Below are positions 8,731-18,137 of a stretch of 64,000 bases of DNA, one piece after another; position 1 is the first letter of the stretch, and each line of letters starts with the position of its first letter. The notes beneath the pieces were generated by a model that had not been told where the DNA came from, searched no databases, and worked only from the letters and a program-made list of their open reading frames with translations. The position numbers and the translations under genes were made by a program. The stretch comes from Gemmobacter aquarius (GTDB taxonomy: Bacteria; Pseudomonadota; Alphaproteobacteria; Rhodobacterales; Rhodobacteraceae). The stretch lies in contig NZ_CP028918.1 in assembly GCF_003060865.1 (NCBI RefSeq), positions 3,630,577-3,694,576 on the forward strand, read 5' to 3'.

Positions 8731-9549
8731 TCAACCTTTGGGGGGTTGGTCGCGCAAGGGAAGCTCGGATGTATTCAGCGCATCGGCGAGTCTTTGGGCA
8801 GCCGAACCGGGGCGCAGCGGCTTTTGCTGGCTTTCATGCGGGGCCCAGCCTGTCAGGCCGATGATTTCGAAGGTGGCCTTGATGCGACCATCGGGCAGGG
8901 CGTGGTGCTGCTGATACAGGTCAGCCGCGCGGGCAATCACCGCGCGTCGGGTGGGATGCCGGAGGCGGGCGGCGAGGGCGTTGGCTTCGCCCATGGCGCG
9001 CAGGTCTTGCATGAGGGCGAGCGCGTCGGGGTAGATCACGGTTTTGGTGAAGCTGTCGGCGACAGGAAGCGAGAAGCCTGCGCGTTGCAACAGGCCGCCG
9101 AGGTCGCGGATTTCGGCCATCGGCAGCACGCGGGGTGACAGGCCGCCGGTGGTTTCGGATTCGGCCTGTGCAAGGCAGGCGCGCAGTTCGTTCAGCGTCT
9201 GACCGCCAAAAAGGAAGCCGAGGAACAGCCCATCGGGGCGCAGGGCGCGGCGGCATTGCACAAGCTGGCCCACAGGATCATTCGCCCAGTGCAGGCAAAG
9301 GGCGTGGATGACCAGATCATGCGCGGCGGGGCTTAGGGCGAGCGTGTCGTCATCGGGCACCGGTACGGGGTAATCGGGCCAGAGCTGCGGGAAAGGCGTC
9401 ACGACGGCGGGGTGCGTAAACGACTTGTTAACCTCGTCCAGTCTTTCCTGTGTTTCTGCGGCGACTTCTTCGTGCAGGAAAAACGCCGTCGCGCGGGCGC
9501 GGTGGCGGGTAAGGGCAAGGCGGTCGGTCAGGATCGGTGGGTTTTGCAT
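8731..9549 (-). CDS. NDUFAF5/BioC-like methyltransferase-fold protein
   Basis: A 272-residue protein of the class I methyltransferase superfamily. Recognisable blocks are EEVAAETQERLDEVNKSF, AHDLVIHALCLHWANDPVGQ, CRRALRPDGLFLGFLFGG, and TGWAPHESQQKPLRPGSA near the C-terminus, matching the alphaproteobacterial group related to mitochondrial NDUFAF5 (complex I assembly). The segment that normally holds the glycine-rich SAM motif I is replaced by a proline- and aspartate-rich stretch (residues about 44-60). It may therefore bind SAM atypically or not at all. ATG 9549 is chosen; ATG 9561 is also possible. It diverges from comF across about 20 nt. Confidence 0.75.
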   Translation of the reverse strand: MQNPPILTDRLALTRHRARATAFFLHEEVAAETQERLDEVNKSFTHPAVVTPFPQLWPDYPVPVPDDDTLALSPAAHDLVIHALCLHWANDPVGQLVQCRRALRPDGLFLGFLFGGQTLNELRACLAQAESETTGGLSPRVLPMAEIRDLGGLLQRAGFSLPVADSFTKTVIYPDALALMQDLRAMGEANALAARLRHPTRRAVIARAADLYQQHHALPDGRIKATFEIIGLTGWAPHESQQKPLRPGSAAQRLADALNTSELPLRDQPPKG

Positions 9550-9572
9550 GGGCGGGACCATAGGAGGCGGGA

Positions 9573-10289
9573 ATGGGATTGCAAGCGGCGCTGCGCCTGA
9601 TCTACCCGCCGCAATGCGTGGCCTGCGGCGAAGCTGTGGCGAGCGACTTTGGCCTGTGCGGGCCGTGCTGGCGCGATACCGGATTTATCACCGGCAGTTT
9701 GTGCGATCTGTGCGGGGTGCCCTTGCCCGGCGACGGCGATGTCGCGCAGTGTGACGATTGCCTGTCTATTGGTCGCCCGTGGGATCAGGGGCGGGCGGTG
9801 TTTCTGTACCGCGAGACGGGGCGCAAGCTGGTGCTTGGGCTGAAACATGCCGACCGGATCGATCTGGCGCGACCGGCGGGCGACTGGCTTTACCGCGCGG
9901 CGGGGCCGATCTTGGGGGCGGGTATGCTGGTGGCCCCCGTACCGCTGCATTGGCGGCGGTTGTTCACGCGGCGCTACAACCAGTCGGCGTTGATCGCGGC
10001 GCGGGTGGCAAAGCTGGCGGGGTTGGCGCATGTTCCTGACCTTTTGCAGCGCATCCGCCCCACCGGCACGCAGGAAGGCCGGAACCGGGCGGAACGCTTT
10101 GGCAACCTTTCGGGGGCGATACGGGTTCATCGGGCACGAGTGAACCGGATGAAGGGGGCGCATGTCTTGCTGGTCGATGATGTGATGACGAGCGGAGCCA
10201 CGCTTGCCGCCTGTGCCGAGGCCTGTCTGGCGGCAGGCGCGGCGCGGGTTTCGGTATCGGTGCTCGCCCGCGTTGCGAAGGATGCCTAA
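9573..10289 (+). CDS. comF: ComF-family phosphoribosyltransferase-like protein
   Basis: A 238-residue protein with two N-terminal CxxC pairs forming a zinc-ribbon-like module (C15/C18/C29/C32, then C44/C47/C60/C63) and a C-terminal PRPP-binding motif VLLVDDVMTSGAT at about 198-210. In competent bacteria ComF helps bring transforming DNA inward; in most Proteobacteria its role is untested. A textbook AGGAGG sits seven bases before the ATG. Gene order comF-grxC-nitrilase follows, and the divergent methyltransferase gene starts within 25 nt, so the promoters must overlap. Confidence 0.88.
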   Translation: MGLQAALRLIYPPQCVACGEAVASDFGLCGPCWRDTGFITGSLCDLCGVPLPGDGDVAQCDDCLSIGRPWDQGRAVFLYRETGRKLVLGLKHADRIDLARPAGDWLYRAAGPILGAGMLVAPVPLHWRRLFTRRYNQSALIAARVAKLAGLAHVPDLLQRIRPTGTQEGRNRAERFGNLSGAIRVHRARVNRMKGAHVLLVDDVMTSGATLAACAEACLAAGAARVSVSVLARVAKDA

Positions 10290-10327
10290 ATCCTTATAGT
10301 TCGCTGCAACTGCAAAGGATGCTGCCC

Positions 10328-10585
10328 ATGAAAACCGTGGAAATCTACACCACTCCGCTATGTGGCTTTTGCCATGCGGCCAAGCGCCTGCTGACGAAAA
10401 AGGGCGTGGCTTACGACGAAACCGATGTCAGCACCGATCCGGCCTTGCGGGCGCGGATGATGGAGCGGGCGGGCGGGCGGCGGACCGTGCCGCAGATATT
10501 CATCGGCGGGGCGCATGTCGGCGGATGCGATGACCTGCACGCGCTGGATGCGGACGGCAAGCTTGATCCGATGTTGGCGGATTGA
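10328..10585 (+). CDS. grxC: Glutaredoxin 3 (GrxC type)
   Basis: An 85-residue dithiol glutaredoxin with active site C12-G-F-C15, the cis-proline segment TVPQIFI and the GG-C-DDLHALD helix that binds glutathione. It reduces disulfides and mixed disulfides in the cytoplasm using glutathione. ATG 10328 is preferred because AAAGG lies nine bases upstream, whereas the in-frame ATG at 10319 directly abuts that site. The stop TGA shares its last base with the ATG of the next gene. Confidence 0.93.
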   Translation: MKTVEIYTTPLCGFCHAAKRLLTKKGVAYDETDVSTDPALRARMMERAGGRRTVPQIFIGGAHVGGCDDLHALDADGKLDPMLAD

Positions 10586-11415
10586 TGCGCGCGGGTCTGG
10601 TGCAACTGACGGTGGGCGACGACCCGGCGGAGAACCTGCCGGAAACCGTGGCGCGCGTGCGTGCGGCGGTCGCGGGCGGGGCCGGCTTTGTGCTGACGCC
10701 GGAATGCACCAACGGGCTGTCGTCGAACCGCGCGCGGCAACGCGAGGTGTTCGCGCACGAGGCAGACGATCCCACGCTTGCCGCCCTGCGGGACGAGGCG
10801 GCGCGGGCGGGGGTGTGGCTGCTGATCGGATCTCTGGGCGTCTTGACCGAGGATGCGGACGGGCGCTTTGCCAACCGGTCGTTTCTGGTCGGGCCGGACG
10901 GGGCGATTGCGGCGCGCTATGACAAGATTCACATGTTCGACGTGAACGTGTCCGAGACCGAGGTTTACCGCGAATCGGCAGGCTACCGGCCCGGGGATCG
11001 GGCGGTCGTGGCGCAAACTCCCTTCGGGCGGGTTGGCATGACGGTGTGTTATGATGTGCGGTTTTCGCAGCTTTACCGCCGCTTGGCGCAGGCGGGGGCC
11101 GATATCATCACGGTTCCGGCGGCGTTCAACCACATCACGGGGGCAGCGCATTGGGAGGTGCTGCTGCGGGCAAGGGCCATCGAGACGGGCTGTTTCGTGC
11201 TGGCCCCGGCGCAGACGGGGTTTCACCCCGAACGTGACGGCAAGGGACGGCGGACGCATGGTCATTCGTTGGTGATCGCCCCGTGGGGCGAGGTTCTGGC
11301 CGATGCCGGAACAGAACCCGGCGTGACGTTCGCCGACATCGATCTGGCCGAGGTGGCGCGGGCGCGGGCGCGGGTGCCTTCGCTGTCGCATGACAGGGCG
11401 TTTGATCTGCCATGA
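10585..11415 (+). CDS. Nitrilase-superfamily amidase (Nit1/Nit2-like)
   Basis: A 276-residue carbon-nitrogen hydrolase with the catalytic triad visible: Glu40 in LTPECTNG, Lys114 in RYDKIHMFD, and Cys155 in TVCYDVRF. The length and the DKIHMFDV and ETEVYRESAGYRPG blocks match the Nit1/Nit2 branch, whose known members hydrolyse omega-amides or deaminated glutathione. That second activity would fit the glutaredoxin gene directly upstream, but this is inference. It starts at the ATG that overlaps the grxC stop (TGATG) and its stop overlaps the MarR gene (ATGA). Confidence 0.88.
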   Translation: MRAGLVQLTVGDDPAENLPETVARVRAAVAGGAGFVLTPECTNGLSSNRARQREVFAHEADDPTLAALRDEAARAGVWLLIGSLGVLTEDADGRFANRSFLVGPDGAIAARYDKIHMFDVNVSETEVYRESAGYRPGDRAVVAQTPFGRVGMTVCYDVRFSQLYRRLAQAGADIITVPAAFNHITGAAHWEVLLRARAIETGCFVLAPAQTGFHPERDGKGRRTHGHSLVIAPWGEVLADAGTEPGVTFADIDLAEVARARARVPSLSHDRAFDLP

Positions 11416-11870
11416 CCGAACGGCCCGCGAGCGAACGGAACGAGGATATCGCCGTCGCGTTGTTCGGCGAGTTGTTCATGGCGGACCAACTGGCCCGCAA
11501 CCGCATATCCAAGGTTTTGCCGAAAGGGATGGAGTTGTCGCATTTCGGCGTGCTGAACCATCTGGCGCGGGTGGGGGACGAGCGGTCTCCGGCGCAACTG
11601 GCTCGGGCGTTTCACGTGACGCGGGGGGCGATGACCAACACGCTGACGCGGCTGGAATGGGCGGGGCATGTGCATATCCGGCCCGATTGGGACGATGCGC
11701 GGCGCAAGTTCGTGGCGATCAGTCCTTCGGGGCGGGCGGCGCGGGATGCGGCGGTACAGGCGGTCGCGCCGCTGATCGCCGAAGTGGTGCAGGCGCTGGG
11801 CGCCGACCGCGTGCGCGCACTTATCCCCGTGCTTCGCGAAATGCGGACACGGCTGGAAGATGACGGATGA
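11412..11870 (+). CDS. MarR-family transcriptional regulator
   Basis: A 152-residue winged-helix protein. The DNA-binding region runs from about residue 40 (SHFGVLNHLAR) through SPAQLARAFHVTRGAMTNTLTRLEWAGHV to the wing (PDWDDARRKFVAIS), with dimerisation helices at both ends. It is translationally coupled on both sides (ATGA overlaps) with the nitrilase and YihY genes, so it may respond to a ligand handled by those products. Its target sites are unknown. Confidence 0.9.
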   Translation: MTERPASERNEDIAVALFGELFMADQLARNRISKVLPKGMELSHFGVLNHLARVGDERSPAQLARAFHVTRGAMTNTLTRLEWAGHVHIRPDWDDARRKFVAISPSGRAARDAAVQAVAPLIAEVVQALGADRVRALIPVLREMRTRLEDDG

Positions 11871-12697
11871 AAATTCGTTGGGGGATTCTGGGCGAGCTTT
11901 GGACGCTGAGCGACGAGCGCGAGCTTGATCTGATTGCCGCCGGTATAGCGTTCTACGGGTTTCTGGCGCTGTTCCCCTCGGCCGCGGCGGTGATCGCGAT
12001 CTGGAGTTTCTTTGCCGATGCCGGCGTGATCCGCGAAGAGTTGGAGTTGGCGCGGGCCTATCTGCCGGATGACGCGTGGTCGTTGATTGCAAATCAGGTG
12101 GAATCGCTGCTGTCGCTGAACAGTGATAATCTGGGAATCGCGACCGGCTTGTCGCTTTTGCTGGCGTTGTGGACTTCGCGGGCGGGGGTGGCTGCGCTGA
12201 TGCGGGGGCTGAACGCAATTCACGGTTTGCCGAACAGGGCCGGGCATTGGCACCATTTGCGGGCGCTGGTGCTGACTCTGGTGATGATCGGGCTGGTGAT
12301 CTGCGCGATGTTTGCCGCCGTCGTCGGGCCGCTCGTGCTGGCGCTGGTGCCGCTGGGGCGGTTCGCGGCACTGGCGCTCGAGGCGTTGAACCTTGGGCTT
12401 AGCTTGTTGCTGGTCGTGGTGGGCGTGGCGCTGATCTACCGCTTGGGGCTGAACCGCAACCTGCGCCATCCGCTGTTCACGCGGGGGATTTTTGTCGCCG
12501 TGGTCATCTGGATCGCAGCATCGCGGGGGTTCGTGATCTATCTGGCGAATTTCGACACCTACAACCGGATTTACGGGTCGATCGGGGCTGTCGTTGCCTT
12601 GCTGATGTGGCTGTATTTCAGCGGCTACGCCATTCTGCTTGGCGCTGCGGTCGATGCGGCGCGGGCCGAACGCAAGCGGCTTTTGGCGCAGGGTTAA
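11867..12697 (+). CDS. YihY/BrkB-family inner-membrane protein
   Basis: A 276-residue polytopic protein with about six membrane helices and family landmarks AAGIAFYGFLALFPS near the N-terminus, LWTSRAGVAALMRGLNAIHG, and the C-terminal YGSIGAVVALLMWLYFSGYAILLGA region. The function of this widespread family is not established. It ends the comF-grxC-nit-marR operon. Its TAA lies in a TTAA palindrome (12694-12697) that also supplies the stop of the convergent tamB. Confidence 0.88.
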   Translation: MKIRWGILGELWTLSDERELDLIAAGIAFYGFLALFPSAAAVIAIWSFFADAGVIREELELARAYLPDDAWSLIANQVESLLSLNSDNLGIATGLSLLLALWTSRAGVAALMRGLNAIHGLPNRAGHWHHLRALVLTLVMIGLVICAMFAAVVGPLVLALVPLGRFAALALEALNLGLSLLLVVVGVALIYRLGLNRNLRHPLFTRGIFVAVVIWIAASRGFVIYLANFDTYNRIYGSIGAVVALLMWLYFSGYAILLGAAVDAARAERKRLLAQG

Positions 12698-15600
12698 TAG
12701 TCGCGCTCCCAGAACAGGCCGATGCCGGTTTGACCGCCGCTGCCCGCGCTGCCCCGAACCGTCAGGCTTCTCGAGACGTCGAGATTCAGGTTGATCTGGC
12801 TTTGGCCGTCTTGGCCCACCTCGACCTCGGTGTAGACATTTTTCGCGAGGTATTTGCCCAAGGTAAGGCTGGTCGCGCCCGTGGCATCGGTCTGCACATC
12901 GAAATCATCGAGGCCGAAGCCCTGACGCAGGCGGCCGATGATCCCGATCCCGCCGCGTCCGGCGAGGGTGGCGACGGCGTTGGCTAGCTGGGCTGCCTGA
13001 AGCGGCGACAGGTTTTCAAGGCCACGCCCGAAAAGCAGTCGCGAGAGCACTTCTTCCTCGGGGAGTTCGGGGTTCGAGGTAAAGGTGATGTCGGGGCTGG
13101 TGGCGGGGCCGTCGATGCGGACGATGCTGGTGACGCCTTCGCTTTCCGTCGATGCCGCGATGGCGAGGGTGGGGACGAAATCGCCCTCGAGCAGCATGGT
13201 CGCTTCGGTCAGCACAAGCCGGCGGCCGAGGATGTCGAGCCGCCCGCGGATCAGGCTGAAGGCTCCGGCGGGTTGGATGTTGTCGGTGGTGCCGCGCAGC
13301 GTCAGTTCACCCCCGAGTTCGGCATCGAGACCGCGGCCACGGATGAAGACCTGCGACGGGGCCGAGATCGTCAGGTTCAGGGTGAGCGGGCGGGTTTGTG
13401 CGCCGCTGCCGGTACCGCTGACGCCCAGAAGGCCAGCGCGGCCCCGCGTGGCGCGGACGGCGGCGGATTCGTTGACATGGCGCAGGTCGGTCAGGTCGGC
13501 GGTGCCGCCAAGGCCGGTCGAGGGGATGCGGATTTCGGTTTCGCCAAGCGCGATGCGTCCGGCGACCAGCCCGCCTGCCGTCAGCGGGCCTGTCAGGGTA
13601 AGGTTGCCGTTGGCCACGGTCTGGAACAGGCGCGGGTCGCGCAGGATGGCGCCTTGCAAGGCGATTTGCAGGTTTGCATCGAAGGGGGCCGCCAACGCCA
13701 CGCTGCCGCTGGCCGTGATGCGCCCGCCGCTGGTCAGGTTGGTTGCGGCATCGACGCGGGCGCGGCCTGCGTTCAGGTTGGCGTTCAGCGACACGGATTC
13801 GAAGCCAAAGGCGAGGCGGGGGTCGGCGATGCGGCCGCCCGACAGTGACGCCGTGCCGGACAGTGACGACAGCGCAAGCGGGCCGTTCAGGCCAAGGTCG
13901 AAGCGGATAGGGCCGGAAATGACGCGGCCCGACAGGAAGGGCGAGATCAGCCCCGATTGCAGGCTGCCCCTGATGGCAAGATTGGCGCTGGCGAAATCTT
14001 GCGCCATGCGGCCGGTCACGGTGGTGTCGATCTGGCCCGGACCGGTGGCGCGCAGGTTCAGGTCATAGCCCGTGCCATCGTCGCTCGCGCTGCCCGATAC
14101 GGTGACGGGGCCGGGGAATTGGGGCAGGAACAGGCCAAGGTTGGCAAGGCGGGCGTCGATGTCGATATCGCGCCGTTCTGCGCTGGCGGTGCCCGTGGCG
14201 CTGGCGGTCAGTTGCGGTGTCGTCAATCTGGCCGCGTTGATGGTGATGCGCCCGTCGGTCAGCCCGAGGTCGAGCGAAAGGTCAGAGGTTCCGGCGATCA
14301 GGCGATCGGCCTGTGCTTGGCCGACACGCAGGTTGGTGCCGGTGGCGGTGGCGGTGATGCGGCCCGTGGCGGGAACGCCCTGAAAGCCGACCTTTCCGGT
14401 CAGGCTGCCGCCCCATGACGGGTCGAGCGCCGCAAGGTCGCCAAGCGTGACATCCGCCACAAGATCGGTTCCCGCCGAGGTGATGCTGCCTGTGGCCGAT
14501 GCGGAAAGCGCGCCCGCCGCGACTGTCAGGGTTTTGAGCTGCGTGCCAGCGGTGCTGCGCGCTGCGGCCATGACGATGCGCGAGGGGCCGGACAGCAGGC
14601 GGTCGGCCTGCGGCTGGTTCAGCGTGACATCCTGCCCGTTCAGGGTGGCGAGGATGTCGAAGGTTCCGGCAAGGGGGCTGCCCTCGCCTTCGAATTCTAG
14701 CGTTGCGGCACCCGACAGCGGGCGACCGGCAAGAGCCGAGACGCGCGACAGGTCTTGCATCGTCGCCGTGGCTTTGCCTGCGACCTTAAAGCCGGTGTCG
14801 AGTCCGTCGAGCAGGCCGTTTGCCGTCAGCGCGTAGTCCGCGCCTTGCAGAGACAGGCGGTTGATGGTCAGGCCGTTTGCGCCCTGTTCTGCTTGCAGGC
14901 GGGCGTTTCCGGAAAGGACGGGGCCGAGAGCTGCGGCAAGGGCGGGGTCGTCGGGGGTGATGCCTTCGCCGGAAAAGCGGAAATCGGCGTCAAAGGTGGC
15001 CGGTCTGCCGTTTGATTGGGTGATGCTGCCCGCGCCGTTCAGGGTGAATCGGTCGGCGCGCAGGCCCTTGCGGTCAAGCCCCTCGACGCTGATGCGGCCC
15101 CGCCAGCCGGTGCCAACCGTAGCGTTGTAGCCGACCGAGATGTCGGCGGAACGGACGCGGGTTTCATTCTCGCCGGAAAGTGGCAGCAAGACGGGCGACC
15201 CGTCAGGCAGGCCAAGCCGCCCCTGCACGTTCAGGCGCAGTGGTACGGCATCGGGACCGAGTTGCACCGCGCCCGACAGCCGGATCGCCTGCGCGGTCAG
15301 GTCAAAGGCCTGCAGGTCGAGCACCCCGTCGGCGCGGGATTCGCCCCGTGCGGTCAGGCTGATTTCGGGGCCAAAGAATTCGGCATATTGCGGCAGGAAC
15401 AGGGGGGCAAGGTCGCCTGACAGATCGGCGTCAAACCCGCGCCCGCCATTTTCGGTCGCGTTGACGGTGACGCTGCCCGAAAGCCGGTCTGCCCCGTCGC
15501 TGCGAAGGCCGATATCGGCGGCGAAGGCATCGAGCGGGCCTGTGCCCTTTATCGAAAGTTCGGTCGCGGGCGCACCGGGAAGGCCGAGTTTGCGGACGGC

Positions 15601-16227
15601 GATGCCGCCTGCGGCTTCGGCTGCCTGCAGGTTCAGGACAAGCTGGTTGGTTTCGTTGGAATAGGCGGCGTCGAGTGTCAGCTTGCCTTGTGGCCCGCTG
15701 TCGGTGCGTTCTAGGACGAGCGCGGCCTGCCCCTCGCCGCCCGAAAGCGACATCGAGGCTTCGAGACGTGCTTCCAGCGCCTCGCCCAGGACGGTTTGGC
15801 CCAAGACGATGCGGTCGGCGGCGATGCGGCCGATTTCGATGGAAACCGGCAGATCGGGCAGGGAAAAGCCGCTCGCTTCAGGCGAGGGGGCGGTTTCGCT
15901 GACAGGGGGGCGGGTCAGGATGATTTCGCGCGCGGAAAGTTCGGTCACGTCGACCACGCCGCGCAGCAGGGCCGAACGGCTCCAGTCCAGCGTGACGCCG
16001 TTCAAGGTGATCCAGACGCCGGTGGCATCTGCGATGGCGAGGCTTTGGATCGTGGCACGCGACGAAAGCGCGCCGGAAAAGCCGGTGATGGTGACCTGAC
16101 GGCCCGCGCCGGACAGGTTTTCTTCCAGAAGCGCCGCAAGATAGCTTTTGTCGGCCTCGGCCGTGTCTTGCGCGGGCGAGGCGAGGGGGAGCAGGGCGAA
16201 CGCCGCCGCGATAAGCCATTTCCGCAT
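12694..16227 (-). CDS. tamB: Translocation and assembly module protein TamB
   Basis: A 1177-residue periplasm-spanning protein with an N-terminal signal (MRKWLIAAAFALLPLASPAQ), a very long beta-rich body of repeated strands typical of AsmA/TamB proteins, and a C-terminal TamB/DUF490 domain (GRLDILGRRLVLTEATMLLEGD, then EEVLSRLLFGRGLENLSPLQAAQLA). The family works with an Omp85 partner in outer-membrane biogenesis and in lipid transport between membranes. The ATG at 16227 overlaps the tamA stop (TGATG), so the two are translationally coupled. Confidence 0.93.
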   Translation of the reverse strand: MRKWLIAAAFALLPLASPAQDTAEADKSYLAALLEENLSGAGRQVTITGFSGALSSRATIQSLAIADATGVWITLNGVTLDWSRSALLRGVVDVTELSAREIILTRPPVSETAPSPEASGFSLPDLPVSIEIGRIAADRIVLGQTVLGEALEARLEASMSLSGGEGQAALVLERTDSGPQGKLTLDAAYSNETNQLVLNLQAAEAAGGIAVRKLGLPGAPATELSIKGTGPLDAFAADIGLRSDGADRLSGSVTVNATENGGRGFDADLSGDLAPLFLPQYAEFFGPEISLTARGESRADGVLDLQAFDLTAQAIRLSGAVQLGPDAVPLRLNVQGRLGLPDGSPVLLPLSGENETRVRSADISVGYNATVGTGWRGRISVEGLDRKGLRADRFTLNGAGSITQSNGRPATFDADFRFSGEGITPDDPALAAALGPVLSGNARLQAEQGANGLTINRLSLQGADYALTANGLLDGLDTGFKVAGKATATMQDLSRVSALAGRPLSGAATLEFEGEGSPLAGTFDILATLNGQDVTLNQPQADRLLSGPSRIVMAAARSTAGTQLKTLTVAAGALSASATGSITSAGTDLVADVTLGDLAALDPSWGGSLTGKVGFQGVPATGRITATATGTNLRVGQAQADRLIAGTSDLSLDLGLTDGRITINAARLTTPQLTASATGTASAERRDIDIDARLANLGLFLPQFPGPVTVSGSASDDGTGYDLNLRATGPGQIDTTVTGRMAQDFASANLAIRGSLQSGLISPFLSGRVISGPIRFDLGLNGPLALSSLSGTASLSGGRIADPRLAFGFESVSLNANLNAGRARVDAATNLTSGGRITASGSVALAAPFDANLQIALQGAILRDPRLFQTVANGNLTLTGPLTAGGLVAGRIALGETEIRIPSTGLGGTADLTDLRHVNESAAVRATRGRAGLLGVSGTGSGAQTRPLTLNLTISAPSQVFIRGRGLDAELGGELTLRGTTDNIQPAGAFSLIRGRLDILGRRLVLTEATMLLEGDFVPTLAIAASTESEGVTSIVRIDGPATSPDITFTSNPELPEEEVLSRLLFGRGLENLSPLQAAQLANAVATLAGRGGIGIIGRLRQGFGLDDFDVQTDATGATSLTLGKYLAKNVYTEVEVGQDGQSQINLNLDVSRSLTVRGSAGSGGQTGIGLFWERDY

Positions 16228-18047
16228 CAAAAGGCCTGCCCCAGACCGACGTAGATCTGCACGCCCTCGCCCGTGGTGCCGCCGACGGGTTGGGCAACGT
16301 CAAGACGGATCGGGCCAAAGCCCGTATCGTAGCGCAGGCCAAGGCCCGCGCCGGCGTGGCTGTTCGTCTGGTCGTCGAAAAAGCCATTTATGCCGACCTG
16401 ACCGAAATCGTAAAAGCCGACGATGCCGATTTTTTCGGTGACGCGGACGCGGGCTTCGAGTTGCGAGCCGAGATAGAAGGTGCCGCCGATGCGCGAGGTT
16501 TCGTTGTTGATGCGAAGGACATCGATGCCCAGCGAATTATAGGGCTGGCCGCGCACCGAACCGCCGCCGCCGGAGTGGAACAACTCGCCCCGCGGGGTGC
16601 CGAGCAGCGACGCGCCATAGATCGCGCCGCCTTGCAGGCGGGCGGCCAGAACGAAGCGGTCCGACCCGAAGCCGCGATAGGCGCGGGCATCCCATGACAG
16701 GCGCACCCCGCTGTCGGTGGTGTCGAACCCGAGGAAGGGCTTGGCTTCGGCTTCGAGGTAGAACCCGCGCGTCGCGCTGACCGGATCGTCGCGGCGGTCC
16801 CATGTAAGCCCAAGCGGGACCGAGATGTTGCGGAATTCGAAATCGGACACGCCGTCGCGGCCCTTGGAATAGTCGTATGTCAGGCCGGTTCGGGCGGTGA
16901 GTTCGGTCGAGAAGATCTGCGTCGCTGTCAGGCCGACCGAGGCGGTGTCGGCGCTGTAGTCAAGGTCATCGACATGACCAATTTCGGCGATGATCCCCAC
17001 GGTCGTATCGGGGGTAAAGGTCGCGGGGCGGTCGAGCGTGACGCCAAGCGTATAGTCGGTGCCGCTGGCCTGTGCGCCGAGGTTGGCGACTTCGCCGTAA
17101 ACCCGCAGCCGTTCGGCCCCGCCCAGAAGGTTGCGGTGCAGCCAGTAGCCCGACAGGGTGACGCCGTCGAAGCTGGCGACTTCGGCCCCAAGGCTGTAGC
17201 GGCGGGTCTTGTCTTCGACCACGGTGGCGGTGATGGGCAGCAGGTCTGGCGCGGTGATCGTGTCGGCTTCGGCCAGCGTCACCGATTTGAACACGCCGGT
17301 GCGGCGCAGGCGGGTGGCGGCGAGGTCCAATTCCCCGGGGCTGAACGTCTGGCCCGTGGGCAGGCCCGCGATGGCGCGGATGCGGTCAAGGCGCATCCGT
17401 TCCTGTCCTTCGACGATCAACGGCCCGAAGCGCAATTTCGGGCCGGGGGTCAGCACAAGGCGGGCGGACAGGGTTGCGCTGCGGTGATCGGCGGTGATGT
17501 CCTGACCCGTGGCGGCGGCTTTGGCATGGCCACGGTCGCGCCAGCCGTCGATGCCCGCCGTGGCTGCGGACCGGATCGCGCCGCTTTCGGCGACCTGACC
17601 GACCGCGAATTCCTCGGGCAGGTCGGTGCCCCGCGCCAAGGGCGCGATGTCAGCACGTGAAAAGCGGAAGGCGGGGCCGGGGTCAATTGCCACGGCGATG
17701 ACGCCGATCTTGCGGGGTGCATCGAGCGGCGCGATGCCCGCAGCCTCGCGCCCGTCGATCTTGATGGTGATGATGCCCGAATAGTGGCCCGCTGCGTAAA
17801 GCGTGCCGAGGAGTTGGGCGTAATCGGCCTGTGCTGCGGCGAACAGGTCTTGCGGGTCGGTCTGGTCGTCACGTTCGGCTGCGACCAGAAGCGAGGCGTT
17901 TCGCAAGGCCTCGGTCAGGGTGCCATCGCCCTGGGCCACGGAAAAGTCGATCCGGTCAAGCGCCTGCACCTGCGATGCCGCAAGCACAGCGCCAAGGGCG
18001 GCCATGCCTGTAAGGCGGCGCAGGTCTTGGAGCAGGGTTTGCAGCAA
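16227..18047 (-). CDS. tamA: Omp85-family outer-membrane protein TamA
   Basis: An outer-membrane protein of about 606 residues with N-terminal POTRA domains (roughly residues 25-260) and a C-terminal beta-barrel with Omp85 signatures GGGGSVRGQPYNSLG and GAGLGLRYDTGFGPIRLDVA, ending in aromatic F. It works with TamB, whose gene is directly downstream. A TTG at 18047 with GAGG five bases upstream gives a normal signal peptide (RRLTGMAALGAVLAASQVQA). A TTG nine codons further upstream is also possible, so the exact start is uncertain. Confidence 0.9.
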   Translation of the reverse strand: MLQTLLQDLRRLTGMAALGAVLAASQVQALDRIDFSVAQGDGTLTEALRNASLLVAAERDDQTDPQDLFAAAQADYAQLLGTLYAAGHYSGIITIKIDGREAAGIAPLDAPRKIGVIAVAIDPGPAFRFSRADIAPLARGTDLPEEFAVGQVAESGAIRSAATAGIDGWRDRGHAKAAATGQDITADHRSATLSARLVLTPGPKLRFGPLIVEGQERMRLDRIRAIAGLPTGQTFSPGELDLAATRLRRTGVFKSVTLAEADTITAPDLLPITATVVEDKTRRYSLGAEVASFDGVTLSGYWLHRNLLGGAERLRVYGEVANLGAQASGTDYTLGVTLDRPATFTPDTTVGIIAEIGHVDDLDYSADTASVGLTATQIFSTELTARTGLTYDYSKGRDGVSDFEFRNISVPLGLTWDRRDDPVSATRGFYLEAEAKPFLGFDTTDSGVRLSWDARAYRGFGSDRFVLAARLQGGAIYGASLLGTPRGELFHSGGGGSVRGQPYNSLGIDVLRINNETSRIGGTFYLGSQLEARVRVTEKIGIVGFYDFGQVGINGFFDDQTNSHAGAGLGLRYDTGFGPIRLDVAQPVGGTTGEGVQIYVGLGQAF

Positions 18048-18137
18048 ATCAACCTCGGGTCCACGAAGGGTCAAGTATTACAACTAGGCCAATCCGGCAC
18101 AATGCAACACGGTTCCCCCGTGGCGTGATCTTGCCTG

